Source of the DNA: Tissierellia bacterium
GTDB lineage: Bacteria > Bacillota > Clostridia > Tissierellales > Sedimentibacteraceae
Direction: 5' to 3'
Assembly: GCA_012519555.1 (NCBI GenBank)
Contig: JAAYPY010000105.1
Coordinates: forward strand, 1 to 35,503
Length of the DNA: 35,503 nucleotides
Shown: positions 23,715 to 31,057 of the stretch, piece by piece
Layout of the letters: each line of letters begins with the position of its first letter
Position numbering within the stretch: position 1 is the stretch's first letter
Notes under the pieces: generated by a model
The model's input: only the letters and a program-made list of their open reading frames with translations
Database searches by the model: none
What the model was told of the DNA's origin: nothing
Translations under genes and position numbers: made by a program

Positions 23715-25133
23715 TTGAATGCCATAACACGAAAAATTATAATGATAGTAATATTTCTATTGATATTTAACACGACAGTATATGCAGGAATAAACCCATC
23801 AAGGGAAGAAATTGAAGCAATGATAGATGAGGTAGCCATAAAAAGAGGCATACCTGCAATACTTTTGAAAGGAATAGCAAGGGTTGAGTCTGTTTATAAA
23901 CATTTCAACAGTGACGGAAGTCCTAAAATATGCGGCACAAGCATCGGTCTTATGCAGATAAACAATGTATACGGAGGCTATGACAACCATAGGCTTAAGC
24001 ATGACATACTGTACAATATAGAAGCAGGTGCAGACGTGCTCCTTAACAAATGGAGCATGAGCTCATACAACCAAGTTTCAAGTGTGGGAAATATGGACCC
24101 AAATATTTTAGAAAACTGGTATTTTGCCTTATGGGCATACAACGGCTGGGCAGAGAGCAACAATCCGGTTTCACCTTATTCAAAGAAATACACATATCAA
24201 CAGCTTATTTACGATGTCATAGAAAAAGAATACGGTAAAAAAATACATAATATAGATTTTTCATATCTTCCAAGGGAAAGTAAACCAAGCAGGTCATTGA
24301 AAGTTCCCACACCCGACAATTCCTCGAGCGGCAATATCATACTCTATGAAAAAGGAGATTATGTAAAAACAGACGGTATTAGGAGAGCATATTATTTAAG
24401 AGATGCTCCGGCGGGAAATTATGTATATCAGCTCGGTGTTGCTCAATTGGGAACAATTACCGAAGGTCCTATATTAAAGAATGGGTACTATTGGTATAAG
24501 GTATGCATAGATGATACAAAAGAAGGCTGGATAGAAAGAAATTGGCTTCTGCGTACAGGAGATACACAATACGGCAGATATATATATGAGGACATATCCT
24601 TCCACTGGGCAAGAAAAATAATAATGGACATGTACGGTAAGGGGATAGTAAACAAAGCAGAGTTATATAATCCGGATAAGCCTGTAACCTTTGAAGAATT
24701 TTGTATATTATTGAGTAATACACTAAATTATATAGAAGATGTTAATCAGCAAAGCAAAATGCAAACAGAGAATAATATTCTATTTTATGATTTCTCAAAT
24801 GTACATTTTTGGGCATTAAATTATGTTAAGGATATTTATGACAGGGGGTTATTAAAAGATATTCATCCTTTGGAAAAACTCAATCGGAAAAAAGCTGCCA
24901 TGCTGATTGAAGATATTTTGGTAAGCAGCGACAAATATACCGAAGTTGATATAAAACTCATATTTTCCGATATGGATAATCTTACGGAAGAAGAAATTTC
25001 AGCAGTTAAAACTGCCTATGTAAACAGAATAGTATCCGGTAAACATATAAAAGCCTTTTGCCCTGATGAATACTTAACCAGGGCAGAAGCTGCTGTAATT
25101 ATGTCTAACATAATAAAAAAATATGTCCGTTAA
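23715..25133 (+). CDS. SLH-anchored lytic transglycosylase with SH3 domain, copy 2
   Basis: A paralogue of the preceding gene with the same order: signal peptide (to VYA, about 24), SLT domain with catalytic E58 in 'IARVESVYKHF', SH3-like part and SLH segments ending 'CPDEYLTRAEAAVIMSNIIK'. It has 472 residues and lacks the acidic Glu/Ser/Pro linker of copy 1. The stretch 'VSSVGNMDPNILENWYFALW' is identical in both, and the DNA there is also nearly identical, which points to a fairly recent duplication or gene conversion. The start is a TTG at 23715 with AGAGGTG six bases upstream. A terminator separates the copies, so each has its own transcript end. Confidence 0.88.
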   Translation: MNAITRKIIMIVIFLLIFNTTVYAGINPSREEIEAMIDEVAIKRGIPAILLKGIARVESVYKHFNSDGSPKICGTSIGLMQINNVYGGYDNHRLKHDILYNIEAGADVLLNKWSMSSYNQVSSVGNMDPNILENWYFALWAYNGWAESNNPVSPYSKKYTYQQLIYDVIEKEYGKKIHNIDFSYLPRESKPSRSLKVPTPDNSSSGNIILYEKGDYVKTDGIRRAYYLRDAPAGNYVYQLGVAQLGTITEGPILKNGYYWYKVCIDDTKEGWIERNWLLRTGDTQYGRYIYEDISFHWARKIIMDMYGKGIVNKAELYNPDKPVTFEEFCILLSNTLNYIEDVNQQSKMQTENNILFYDFSNVHFWALNYVKDIYDRGLLKDIHPLEKLNRKKAAMLIEDILVSSDKYTEVDIKLIFSDMDNLTEEEISAVKTAYVNRIVSGKHIKAFCPDEYLTRAEAAVIMSNIIKKYVR

Positions 25134-25138
25134 ATAAT

Positions 25139-25194
25139 GGGGCATTCCTTGATAATATGAACCGCAAAGGGTGACTATCGCAAGGGGTGTCCCC
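25139..25194. repeat. GGGACA-type palindromic repeat, copy 3
   Basis: Read on the minus strand it begins GGGGACAC-CCCTTG and ends CAAGG-AATGCCCC. The plan is that of copies 1 and 2, with one mismatch in the outer stem. It lies between convergent genes. It overlaps the last codons of the leftward M23 peptidase gene: Arg-Gly-His-Pro-Leu-Arg and the TAG stop are encoded by repeat sequence. Confidence 0.75.
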
Positions 25195-26215
25195 TTTCAA
25201 TATTATGAAATCTAATATCATAAATTCTTTCAAATTCCTTTGTTTCTTTATTATACGTAACAGGGGATCTGTTTCTGTTTAGAAGCTTTACAATTCTATA
25301 TACATCAATCCATATTTCCGCTAACGCTTCCTTTTGAGATTCGTCAAACACCAACTGCATTCCAAAGTGCAGGTGGGGAGTATTTATATTGTTGACATTT
25401 TCCTTTCGTGAATATCCGGTCATCCCTAAATATCCGATAACATCTCCGGCTAATACAATATCCCCTTCCTTAAGGGTTTTCACATAAGGGTGATCCTTCC
25501 TCAAGTGAGCATAATAGTAATATCTTTTATTGTCCAAGCTGCGTATTCCAATTCGCCATCCGCCGTATTGATTCCAGCCTAAAGCTTCAATCCTGCCGGA
25601 CTCAACAGCAATAATAGGAGTGCCTATTGAGCCTACTAAATCATTTCCCAAATGAACTCTTCTGAAGCCGTAGCTGCGGGAGTTTCCAAAATCATCATAA
25701 TGTCCGTAATGATATCCTCCTGCAATCGGTGAAAATGCTTTTAATCCATATTTTTTAACCCAGACTAATTCTCCGGTTTCTTCATCCTTCACTTGTATTT
25801 CAAAAGGACCTACAAATCCTTCCAAGACAGCCTTGTATGCCTCATAGTAATAATTGTAATGAGTGAGATCCTTGGTCATGCTTTCAATGCTTTCACCGCT
25901 TTTTAATCTGTTTATCAATTTATCCATATCTTTAGCCTTATATCTTGAAAAAAAGTCACCCCCGTATCTTGTTCCAAGATAAGCTAAAATTTCAATCCAA
26001 TCTAGTTTAACTTCTTCATCAATACTGTTTATATCAGCTCTTAAAGCTTTATCCATGGCATCATAGGAAACTCTAAAATCCACCCATTTGATAAAATCCT
26101 TTTTTTCTTCTGCAGAAACAGACTGAGCACGATTTATTAATGTATAAATTGCTCCCAAAAAAAATATAATAGCAAAAATTACTAATAAAAATTTCCATTT
26201 AATTTTAATAACCAT
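25175..26215 (-). CDS. Membrane-anchored M23 family metallopeptidase
   Basis: A 346-residue protein with one N-terminal membrane anchor (about 6-27) and an outward LytM/M23 peptidase domain (about 165-300). The zinc site is intact: 'HLGNDLV' gives the HxxxD pair, 'PHLHFG' gives the HxH pair, and 'YYYYAHL' is the usual strand before it. The region 38-150 is mostly helical and of unknown role. Such enzymes cut peptide cross-links of peptidoglycan or act as scaffolds. It faces the two transglycosylases convergently, which suggests a shared wall-remodelling role. The last six codons come from a palindromic repeat, so the original C-terminus was probably different. The TAG stop is within the repeat. 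Confidence 0.88.
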   Translation of the reverse strand: MVIKIKWKFLLVIFAIIFFLGAIYTLINRAQSVSAEEKKDFIKWVDFRVSYDAMDKALRADINSIDEEVKLDWIEILAYLGTRYGGDFFSRYKAKDMDKLINRLKSGESIESMTKDLTHYNYYYEAYKAVLEGFVGPFEIQVKDEETGELVWVKKYGLKAFSPIAGGYHYGHYDDFGNSRSYGFRRVHLGNDLVGSIGTPIIAVESGRIEALGWNQYGGWRIGIRSLDNKRYYYYAHLRKDHPYVKTLKEGDIVLAGDVIGYLGMTGYSRKENVNNINTPHLHFGMQLVFDESQKEALAEIWIDVYRIVKLLNRNRSPVTYNKETKEFERIYDIRFHNIERGHPLR

Positions 26216-26238
26216 ACTTACCTCAAAATAATGGTTTC

Positions 26239-26264
26239 GAGACCCTTAACTAAAGATGTGTCCC
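26239..26264. repeat. Degenerate GGGACA-type element upstream of the M23 gene
   Basis: Read leftward, GGGAC (26264..26260) can pair with GTCTC (26243..26239) using one G-T pair, around ACAT-CTTTA-GTT-AAG. It resembles the other copies only loosely and lies in the M23 gene's upstream region. The rest of 26270-26410 is AT-rich and shows nothing I can name. Confidence 0.35.
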
Positions 26265-26413
26265 CCTTCCACTATTAATAATATGCAAATTGTATATTGT
26301 TAGAACTCATAAATACAACTCTTGCATTCTTAGGGTTTTAGTCTGCTGTGCTCAGGTTGACAGATAGATTGAGTGTTAATTGCACAAGTAACATAGAGAC
26401 TTGTAAAATACAG

Positions 26414-26449
26414 AAAGTATTTGTCAAAGCAATACTTTTATGATAGTAT
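26414..26449 (+). promoter_or_regulatory. walJ promoter candidate with overlapping inverted repeat
   Basis: TTGTCA (26421-26426) and TAGTAT (26444-26449) are spaced by 17 bases. A perfect 8-bp inverted repeat, AAAGTATT (26414-26421) with AATACTTT (26431-26438), flanks the -35 box, as a repressor operator would. Confidence 0.5.
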
Positions 26450-26488
26450 AAATTGATTATTATTTGTTCATGTAGATAGGGAGGACGA

Positions 26489-27277
26489 ATGAAGCTTAAA
26501 TTTTGTTCATTATACAGTGGAAGCAGCGGAAACTGCCAATATATCAAGACGCAAAATGCAACTATTATTGTCGATGCGGGATTGAGCGGGAAAAGAATTC
26601 AACAGGAAATTGTAAATATTGGCGAGGATCCAAAAAAAATAGATGCCATATTCATAACACATGAACATATTGACCATATACAAGGGGCAGGCGTAATGTC
26701 AAGGCGTTTAAACATTCCCATTTATGCCAATGAAGAAACATGGGAGGCAATGAGCTCCTGCATTGGAGATATTAAATCTCATAATATAAAAATCTTGGAG
26801 GAATGCACACAGATTGGGGATTTAACAATAAAACCATTTGATATTTCTCATGACGCTTCACACCCGGTAGGTTATAATATATTTTACGAAAATAAAAAGA
26901 TAAGCTTGGTTACAGATACAGGCTGTGCCAACGGTACAATTCTTAGGAGCATTATGGATTCGGATATATTGCTGGTAGAATCAAATCATGATGAAGACAT
27001 GGTAATCATAGGTCCCTATCCATGGCCTCTTAAAAGAAGAGTGTTGAGCGAATACGGGCATATGTCCAATGAAGCGGCAGGCCGCTTAATAGCAGAAGTT
27101 GTAAAAAAGGGGACAGAAATAGTTTTACTAGGACATTTAAGCAAAGAAAACAACTTTCCTGAGCTTGCTTACAAAACCGTAGAATCCATATTATTGGAAA
27201 GCTCCATTGATGTAAACCCCGGAGTTTGTCTTGATTTAACATATAGGGACAGGTCAAGCAAGGTATATGAAATATAG
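26489..27277 (+). CDS. walJ: Metallo-beta-lactamase fold hydrolase, WalJ/YycJ type
   Basis: A 262-residue MBL-fold hydrolase. The metal motif is 'THEHIDH', with H58, H60, D62 and H63. The start 'KFCSLYSGSSGNCQYI' and the 'DTGCANGTI' and 'ESNHDEDM' loops are typical of WalJ (YycJ), often encoded near the WalRK wall-stress system and linked to coordination of DNA replication with cell division. No walR or walK is nearby here. The ATG has GGGAGGACGA in front. A CxxH/CxxC mini-protein gene starts seven bases after the stop, a pairing that recurs in Firmicutes. Confidence 0.92.
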   Translation: MKLKFCSLYSGSSGNCQYIKTQNATIIVDAGLSGKRIQQEIVNIGEDPKKIDAIFITHEHIDHIQGAGVMSRRLNIPIYANEETWEAMSSCIGDIKSHNIKILEECTQIGDLTIKPFDISHDASHPVGYNIFYENKKISLVTDTGCANGTILRSIMDSDILLVESNHDEDMVIIGPYPWPLKRRVLSEYGHMSNEAAGRLIAEVVKKGTEIVLLGHLSKENNFPELAYKTVESILLESSIDVNPGVCLDLTYRDRSSKVYEI

Positions 27278-27284
27278 GTGAATC

Positions 27285-27446
27285 ATGAAAGAAAAGCATG
27301 AAAAAATATATACATGCATGGAGCATGTGGAGCAGGCGATTGACGATTATGTGAATTACAATGAAGCCGCTCCTCAATTAAATAAAGCAGATGAAGAAGA
27401 AAAATGCGCTTATTGCCAAAAAACCTCTGAATATTTAATAAAATAA
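27285..27446 (+). CDS. CxxH/CxxC mini-protein, BA_5709 type
   Basis: A 53-residue protein starting MKEKHEKIYTCMEHVEQAID and ending KCAYCQKTSEYLIK. The CMEH (CxxH) and CAYC (CxxC) pairs could hold one zinc ion. This arrangement fits the BA_5709 family of small Firmicutes proteins of unknown function (TIGR04129 as I recall it), which are commonly found next to yycJ/walJ genes. The start is seven bases after the walJ stop with a modest AGGTG ribosome site, so expression is probably coupled to walJ. The acidic stretch between the pairs is likely a flexible loop or helix. Confidence 0.85.
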   Translation: MKEKHEKIYTCMEHVEQAIDDYVNYNEAAPQLNKADEEEKCAYCQKTSEYLIK

Positions 27447-27449
27447 TAC

Positions 27450-27478
27450 TTGAATTAGATTTTTTCCGGTGCTATAAT
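27450..27478 (+). promoter_or_regulatory. Promoter of the rpsF-ssb-rpsR operon
   Basis: TTGAAT (27450-27455) and TATAAT (27473-27478) are spaced by 17 bases. The expected start is close to 27485, which gives a short structured leader. Confidence 0.8.
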
Positions 27479-27484
27479 GTATAA

Positions 27485-27530
27485 GCTATCCTGCCCTTGG
27501 CGAACAAGGGCCAAAAGTCCGAAGGAGGTG
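27485..27530 (+). promoter_or_regulatory. Candidate S6:S18 autoregulatory leader
   Basis: GCCCTTG (27493-27499) and CAAGGGC (27505-27511) form a 7-bp hairpin with the loop GCGAA, followed by GTCCGAAGGAGGTG, which includes the ribosome site of rpsF. In many bacteria the S6:S18 dimer binds a hairpin in the rpsF leader and represses translation. The position fits; the exact consensus could not be checked. Confidence 0.5.
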
Positions 27531-27536
27531 ACTCAG

Positions 27537-27827
27537 ATGAGAAAATATGAAGGTGCTTTTATCTTATTATCTAACTTAGAGGAAGATGTAAGAAATGCAG
27601 AAATCGAAAAGATTCAAAGCATAATAACCGAGAGACAGGGAACAGTTGAAAAGGTTAATGAGTGGGGTCAAAGAAGACTTGCTTATGAAATCGACAAAAA
27701 AAGAGAAGGTTATTATGTTTTTATTGAATTTACTGCAGGAGCAGATGCTGTTGATGAAATAGACAGAATTTGTAAAATAAGCGATAATTTTATCAGACAT
27801 ATGATTACAGTTGAAGAAGAAAAATAA
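27537..27827 (+). CDS. rpsF: 30S ribosomal protein S6
   Basis: A 96-residue S6 protein, which binds S18 and 16S rRNA in the platform of the small subunit. The start 'MRKYEGAFIL', the middle 'VNEWGQRRLAYEIDKKREGY' and the end 'ISDNFIRHMITVEEE' are typical. The frame is open upstream to 27477, but the ATG at 27537 has AAGGAGGTGA in front and gives the family's normal length. It is the first gene of the conserved order rpsF-ssb-rpsR. Confidence 0.97.
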   Translation: MRKYEGAFILLSNLEEDVRNAEIEKIQSIITERQGTVEKVNEWGQRRLAYEIDKKREGYYVFIEFTAGADAVDEIDRICKISDNFIRHMITVEEEK

Positions 27828-27847
27828 AAAATAAAGGGGTAGTAATT

Positions 27848-28306
27848 ATGAATAATGTTGTGTTAATAGGAAGACTGACCAGAGATCCGGACCTGAGATT
27901 CATACCAACCAATGGTATGGCTGTTGCAAAATTTGCATTGGCAGTAGATAGAGGGTTATATGGGGAAAAAAAGCAGGAAGCAATTAATCAGGGAAAACCG
28001 ACAGCAGATTTCATAAATATAACCGTATTTGGGAAAACTGCGGAATTATGCGCAAATTACCTTACAAAAGGAAGACAGTGTGCAATTCAAGGCAGAATTC
28101 AAACGGGGAGTTATACTACACAAACAGGAGAAAAAAGATATACTACAGATGTCATAGCAGACAGAGTAGAATTTATCGGCTCAAGAGAACAATCTTCATT
28201 AAACCAGGGAAATGCGATACAGCCGGATAGCAGCTTTTTCAATGATTTCCCCGATGAAGACAATGATATATTCGAGCCTGTAGATGACGAAGATATTCCA
28301 TTTTAA
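27848..28306 (+). CDS. ssb: Single-stranded DNA-binding protein
   Basis: A 152-residue SSB. The OB-fold occupies about 1-110, starting '[18 protein letters not shown]' and including '[20 protein letters not shown]' and '[12 protein letters not shown]'. A disordered Asn/Gln-containing linker follows, and the acidic tip ends DDEDIPF, the docking peptide for replication and repair proteins. It protects single-stranded DNA in replication, recombination and repair. It lies 20 bases after rpsF with AAAGGGG as ribosome site. Confidence 0.97.
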   Translation: MNNVVLIGRLTRDPDLRFIPTNGMAVAKFALAVDRGLYGEKKQEAINQGKPTADFINITVFGKTAELCANYLTKGRQCAIQGRIQTGSYTTQTGEKRYTTDVIADRVEFIGSREQSSLNQGNAIQPDSSFFNDFPDEDNDIFEPVDDEDIPF

Positions 28307-28332
28307 TAAACAATAGCGGAAGGAGGAGAACA

Positions 28333-28605
28333 ATGAGTTCCAGACAAGGCGGAAAAGATACGGGTGACAAAAATGAAAAGTACATCCAAAGAAAAAGACC
28401 TCGTAAAAAGGTATGCCAATTCTGTCAAGAAAAGGCAACACATATAGATTATAAGGACCTTGGAAGGTTAAAAAAATATACAACTGAAAGAGGCAAAATT
28501 TTACCAAGAAGAATTACCGGCGCTTGCGCTAAGCATCAAAGAATGGTAACAAGAGCTATTAAAAGAGCAAGATCAATTGCATTGTTGCCATACGTAGCAG
28601 AATAA
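28333..28605 (+). CDS. rpsR: 30S ribosomal protein S18
   Basis: A 90-residue S18 protein. The family core is clear in '[20 protein letters not shown]' (18 onwards), '[19 protein letters not shown]' and '[20 protein letters not shown]'. The cysteines CQFC plus C and H further on form the zinc-binding type of S18. AAGGAGG lies six bases before the ATG. It is the last gene of the operon. Confidence 0.97.
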   Translation: MSSRQGGKDTGDKNEKYIQRKRPRKKVCQFCQEKATHIDYKDLGRLKKYTTERGKILPRRITGACAKHQRMVTRAIKRARSIALLPYVAE

Positions 28606-28615
28606 CATAAAAATC

Positions 28616-28647
28616 AGGATTTATGCACACGCATAAATCCTTTTTTT
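28616..28647. terminator. Strong terminator after rpsR
   Basis: AGGATTTATGC and GCATAAATCCT form an 11-bp perfect stem with the loop ACAC, followed by seven T residues. A-rich sequence on the left lets it serve the leftward HesB-like gene as well. Confidence 0.9.
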
Positions 28648-28656
28648 ACTGTGTTA

Positions 28657-28679
28657 TTCTGAGGGCACAGCCCGAAGAA
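28657..28679. repeat. Short TTCTGAG...GAAGAA palindrome
   Basis: TTCT/AGAA and GGGC/GCCC stems are separated by a tandem G-A pair and closed by the loop ACA. 'TTCTGAG-x-GAAGAA' palindromes of this type are scattered in many Firmicutes genomes; I recall the pattern but cannot search for it. Confidence 0.5.
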
Positions 28680-28691
28680 CTCGTCACTCGT

Positions 28692-29015
28692 CTAATGGCA
28701 TCCGCCGCTGCAGCCGCCACATCCTGAGGACGGACTTACAACAGGCTTCATTCCAACACCCCTGCCATTATTTTCTTCACTGGATACAATTATGAATCCG
28801 CCGTATTCCTCAACGATTGACTTTTCAGAAATGAAGGTAATTTCATTAATTACTTCAACTTCATCATTGTCATTTGCCTCATCAATAAATACGCCAAAAA
28901 TCGGTCCGCTGCATCCTACTCGGTCAATAGCTATTCTCACATTGTAGGAGTCAACATTTGCATCATCCAAGAGCTCCTTAAATTCCTTATAAGCTGTATC
29001 ATCTATAAATATCAT
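28692..29015 (-). CDS. HesB/IscA-like protein with cysteine-rich tail
   Basis: A 107-residue protein. Residues 1-80 follow the HesB-like fold, with 'VRIAIDRVGCSGPIFGVFID' as its signature (conserved Cys in GCSGP). The C-terminus is SSGCGGCSGGCH, a CxxCxxxC cluster ending in histidine. Canonical IscA proteins end in CGCG, so this is a variant. It may bind a metal or an iron-sulfur cluster. Selenocysteine versions of HesB-like proteins are known in clostridia; here the tail is all cysteine. AAAGG precedes the ATG. It follows spoIID with 68 bases between, same direction, so partial cotranscription is possible. Confidence 0.75.
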   Translation of the reverse strand: MIFIDDTAYKEFKELLDDANVDSYNVRIAIDRVGCSGPIFGVFIDEANDNDEVEVINEITFISEKSIVEEYGGFIIVSSEENNGRGVGMKPVVSPSSGCGGCSGGCH

Positions 29016-29083
29016 TGTATTTTCCTTTCAATATTATTTTACCATACAATGATATCACACAAAGCATCAATTGTATATATAAT

Positions 29084-30118
29084 TTATTTCATATTCACTA
29101 TTTCGACACCTGTATAGTAATGCTTCAATATTTCCTGATAGTTATACCCTTCCTTAGCCATACCTTCAGCACCCCATTGGCTCATACCCACACCATGGCC
29201 ATATCCGGTAGTTAAAATTTCAATTTCATTACCGGATTGAATAAAGCTGAAATTTGTTGAGTTTAAGTTAAATAAGGACCTTATTTCACGTCCCGAAATC
29301 TCATTATTGTCAATTATAATTGTTTTAATTTTGCCGCCTTCGCTGACTTCACCAAGCAGAATTTTTTCATCCAAATTATCTTCCCTTATGTCCATGTCGC
29401 CGTAAACAGATTCGATTTTATCAATGAATTCATTTGTTGTTATTTTTACCGAGCCGTTTAATTTTGGGGAGTCCCCTTCATAGGGACTTTCTACACTTCT
29501 TAAATAAGGAACTGCCAAAGAAAACACATCCTCAGAATTTTCCGTCCTGCCGCCGCTGGTCGAGTGATACAAGGGCTCAATTATTTTACCCGCATAAGTT
29601 AATATTTGTCCTTTAGTTGACTCTACAGCTTCCTCAATTTTACTCCAGTATTCATCATACCACCCATCGTAATGTGATGCGATTAATTCATCCTTTGAGC
29701 TCCACACTTGGCAATGATTGCCGGTACAAACCGGTGCCTTAGTATGTTCCGGCTGCCCATTGGGATATTTCTTTAGTCGATACAATAAATATGTTCTTGC
29801 AGAAACCGCCTGAGCCTTAAGAGCTTCAGCATGAAATTCTGCAGGCATTTCTGAAGCAACCACTCCTTTTAAGTATTCTTCAAAATCAATAACTATCACA
29901 TCATTTGTTTTGTTGTTGTACACCTTGATTAATTCAGACTCATATGTATCTGTGGTGTGTTTTTCCTCAGGTTTGGTATTTGCATTCTTCGATTTATTCT
30001 CTTTGACTATCGCTTCACCGGTGAAATTAAATTTTTTCTCAAAGAAATTCAAAGACATATTAGGGATAGTCAAAAGCATTGCAAACACAACAAAAGCATA
30101 AATTAGACGGTTTAACAT
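29084..30118 (-). CDS. spoIID: Stage II sporulation protein D
   Basis: A 344-residue sporulation lytic transglycosylase with one N-terminal membrane anchor (about 5-22). SpoIID, together with SpoIIM and SpoIIP, removes septal peptidoglycan and drives engulfment of the forespore. The catalytic glutamate is E90 in 'KGVVASEMPAEFHAEAL'. Other signatures are 'KAQAVSARTYLLYRL', 'HSTSGGRTENSEDVF' and 'GYGHGVGMSQWGAEGMA'. The ATG at 30118 follows AAAGGGG by nine bases; an upstream ATG at 30139 overlaps that site and is rejected. The gene is divergent from spoIIQ. Confidence 0.95.
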   Translation of the reverse strand: MLNRLIYAFVVFAMLLTIPNMSLNFFEKKFNFTGEAIVKENKSKNANTKPEEKHTTDTYESELIKVYNNKTNDVIVIDFEEYLKGVVASEMPAEFHAEALKAQAVSARTYLLYRLKKYPNGQPEHTKAPVCTGNHCQVWSSKDELIASHYDGWYDEYWSKIEEAVESTKGQILTYAGKIIEPLYHSTSGGRTENSEDVFSLAVPYLRSVESPYEGDSPKLNGSVKITTNEFIDKIESVYGDMDIREDNLDEKILLGEVSEGGKIKTIIIDNNEISGREIRSLFNLNSTNFSFIQSGNEIEILTTGYGHGVGMSQWGAEGMAKEGYNYQEILKHYYTGVEIVNMK

Positions 30119-30152
30119 AAAAATCAACCCCTTTATCATAAGTTTCTTTAAT

Positions 30153-30181
30153 ATTTTATGAAATATAGAAATAATTAGAAC
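30153..30181 (-). promoter_or_regulatory. Possible sigma-E promoter of spoIID
   Basis: CATAAAAT (30160..30153) matches the sigma-E -10 consensus CATACAMT well. The -35 region at 30181..30175, GTTCTAA, is a poor match, so this is tentative. SpoIID is known to be under sigma-E. Confidence 0.35.
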
Positions 30182-30187
30182 AAAATT

Positions 30188-30216
30188 GTATTAAATAAAA
30201 AAAATGGGACACACTA
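30188..30216 (+). promoter_or_regulatory. Sigma-F-type promoter of spoIIQ
   Basis: GTATT (30188-30192) and GGACACACT (30207-30215) are separated by 14 bases and lie 40 bases before the ATG. These match the forespore sigma-F pattern GYATA, about 15 bases, GGNNANANT, with one mismatch in the -35. No sigma-A promoter is visible. Confidence 0.55.
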
Positions 30217-30255
30217 TTTTCAGATAATAAAGAAGCATTAAATAGGAGGGATTAC

Positions 30256-30981
30256 ATGAAAAACAACAGATTTACAAAAGCTAAATCAAAAATAAAAAAT
30301 TTCTTTATTAGACTTAAAAATAAGGATACAAGCTTCTTAATAATTGCCTTGTGCATAATGCTTTTAGCAACGGCAGTAGTATGGAGATATACTACGAAAC
30401 CTGATAACGGTCAAGGCAATTTAGCAGAGAATGAAACACCTGACGGTGATATTCAGGTTCATGAAGATCCTTATGAAGAATATGTACAAGATATAATTGA
30501 TGATTTTCAAAATGCAGAAAATGATGACGAAGATGAAGATGATGATGAGGTGAAATCGGAACAAACAGACTTAAAGTCCATGGCTGCACCATTAGCCGGA
30601 GAGGTAATAAGGGAATTTACAATTGATGATTTGGTATATTATGAGGCAATTGGTGAATGGAGAGTACATAAGGGAATTGATATTAAACCGAAAGATACTC
30701 TATTGATTGAATCCGCTTTAGCAGGAAAAGTAGAAGTTGTAAATAATTCAGAAATTACAGCAACGGAAATTATTATTGATCATGGAAGCAATGTAAAAAC
30801 ATTGTACAGTAATTTAGTGTCGGCAAATGTCAAAGCCGGCGATACCGTTGAAAAAGGTCAGGTTATAGGAAATTTGGGAAAAACAGTCAGCATAGAGGCA
30901 TCAGACGGTGCACATCTACACTTTGAAGTGATAGTTGACGGTAAACAAATAAATCCTTTGGACTATATTACCATTGAATAG
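30256..30981 (+). CDS. spoIIQ: SpoIIQ-like M23 family protein
   Basis: A 241-residue protein with one membrane anchor (about 27-44), a strongly acidic linker (about 75-100) and a LytM domain (about 110-238). The zinc motifs are present: 'VHKGIDI' gives HxxxD and 'AHLHFEV' gives HxH. Bacillus SpoIIQ has lost the first histidine, whereas clostridial versions keep it and are probably active endopeptidases. SpoIIQ sits in the forespore membrane and pairs with SpoIIIAH across the septum. The position between spoIID and spoIIID, and the sigma-F-like promoter, support the call. AGGAGGG lies nine bases before the ATG. Confidence 0.88.
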   Translation: MKNNRFTKAKSKIKNFFIRLKNKDTSFLIIALCIMLLATAVVWRYTTKPDNGQGNLAENETPDGDIQVHEDPYEEYVQDIIDDFQNAENDDEDEDDDEVKSEQTDLKSMAAPLAGEVIREFTIDDLVYYEAIGEWRVHKGIDIKPKDTLLIESALAGKVEVVNNSEITATEIIIDHGSNVKTLYSNLVSANVKAGDTVEKGQVIGNLGKTVSIEASDGAHLHFEVIVDGKQINPLDYITIE

Positions 30982-31011
30982 CAAAATGAGGTTCTAATGG
31001 GACAAATAAAC

Positions 31012-31040
31012 GCATAAAAATGTAAATAAGACGGTATAAT
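31012..31040 (+). promoter_or_regulatory. Possible sigma-E promoter of spoIIID
   Basis: GCATAAA (31012-31018) and GGTATAAT (31033-31040) are 14 bases apart, similar to the sigma-E pattern GMATAWW and CATACAMT. A sigma-A -10 reading of TATAAT is also possible. Confidence 0.4.
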
Positions 31041-31057
31041 GCCAAAGGGGGTTAAAA

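Noticed and set aside
30208..30215. GGGACACA taken as a further palindrome copy
   Set aside because: No right-hand arm follows, and the sequence is better explained as the -10 of a sigma-F-type promoter.
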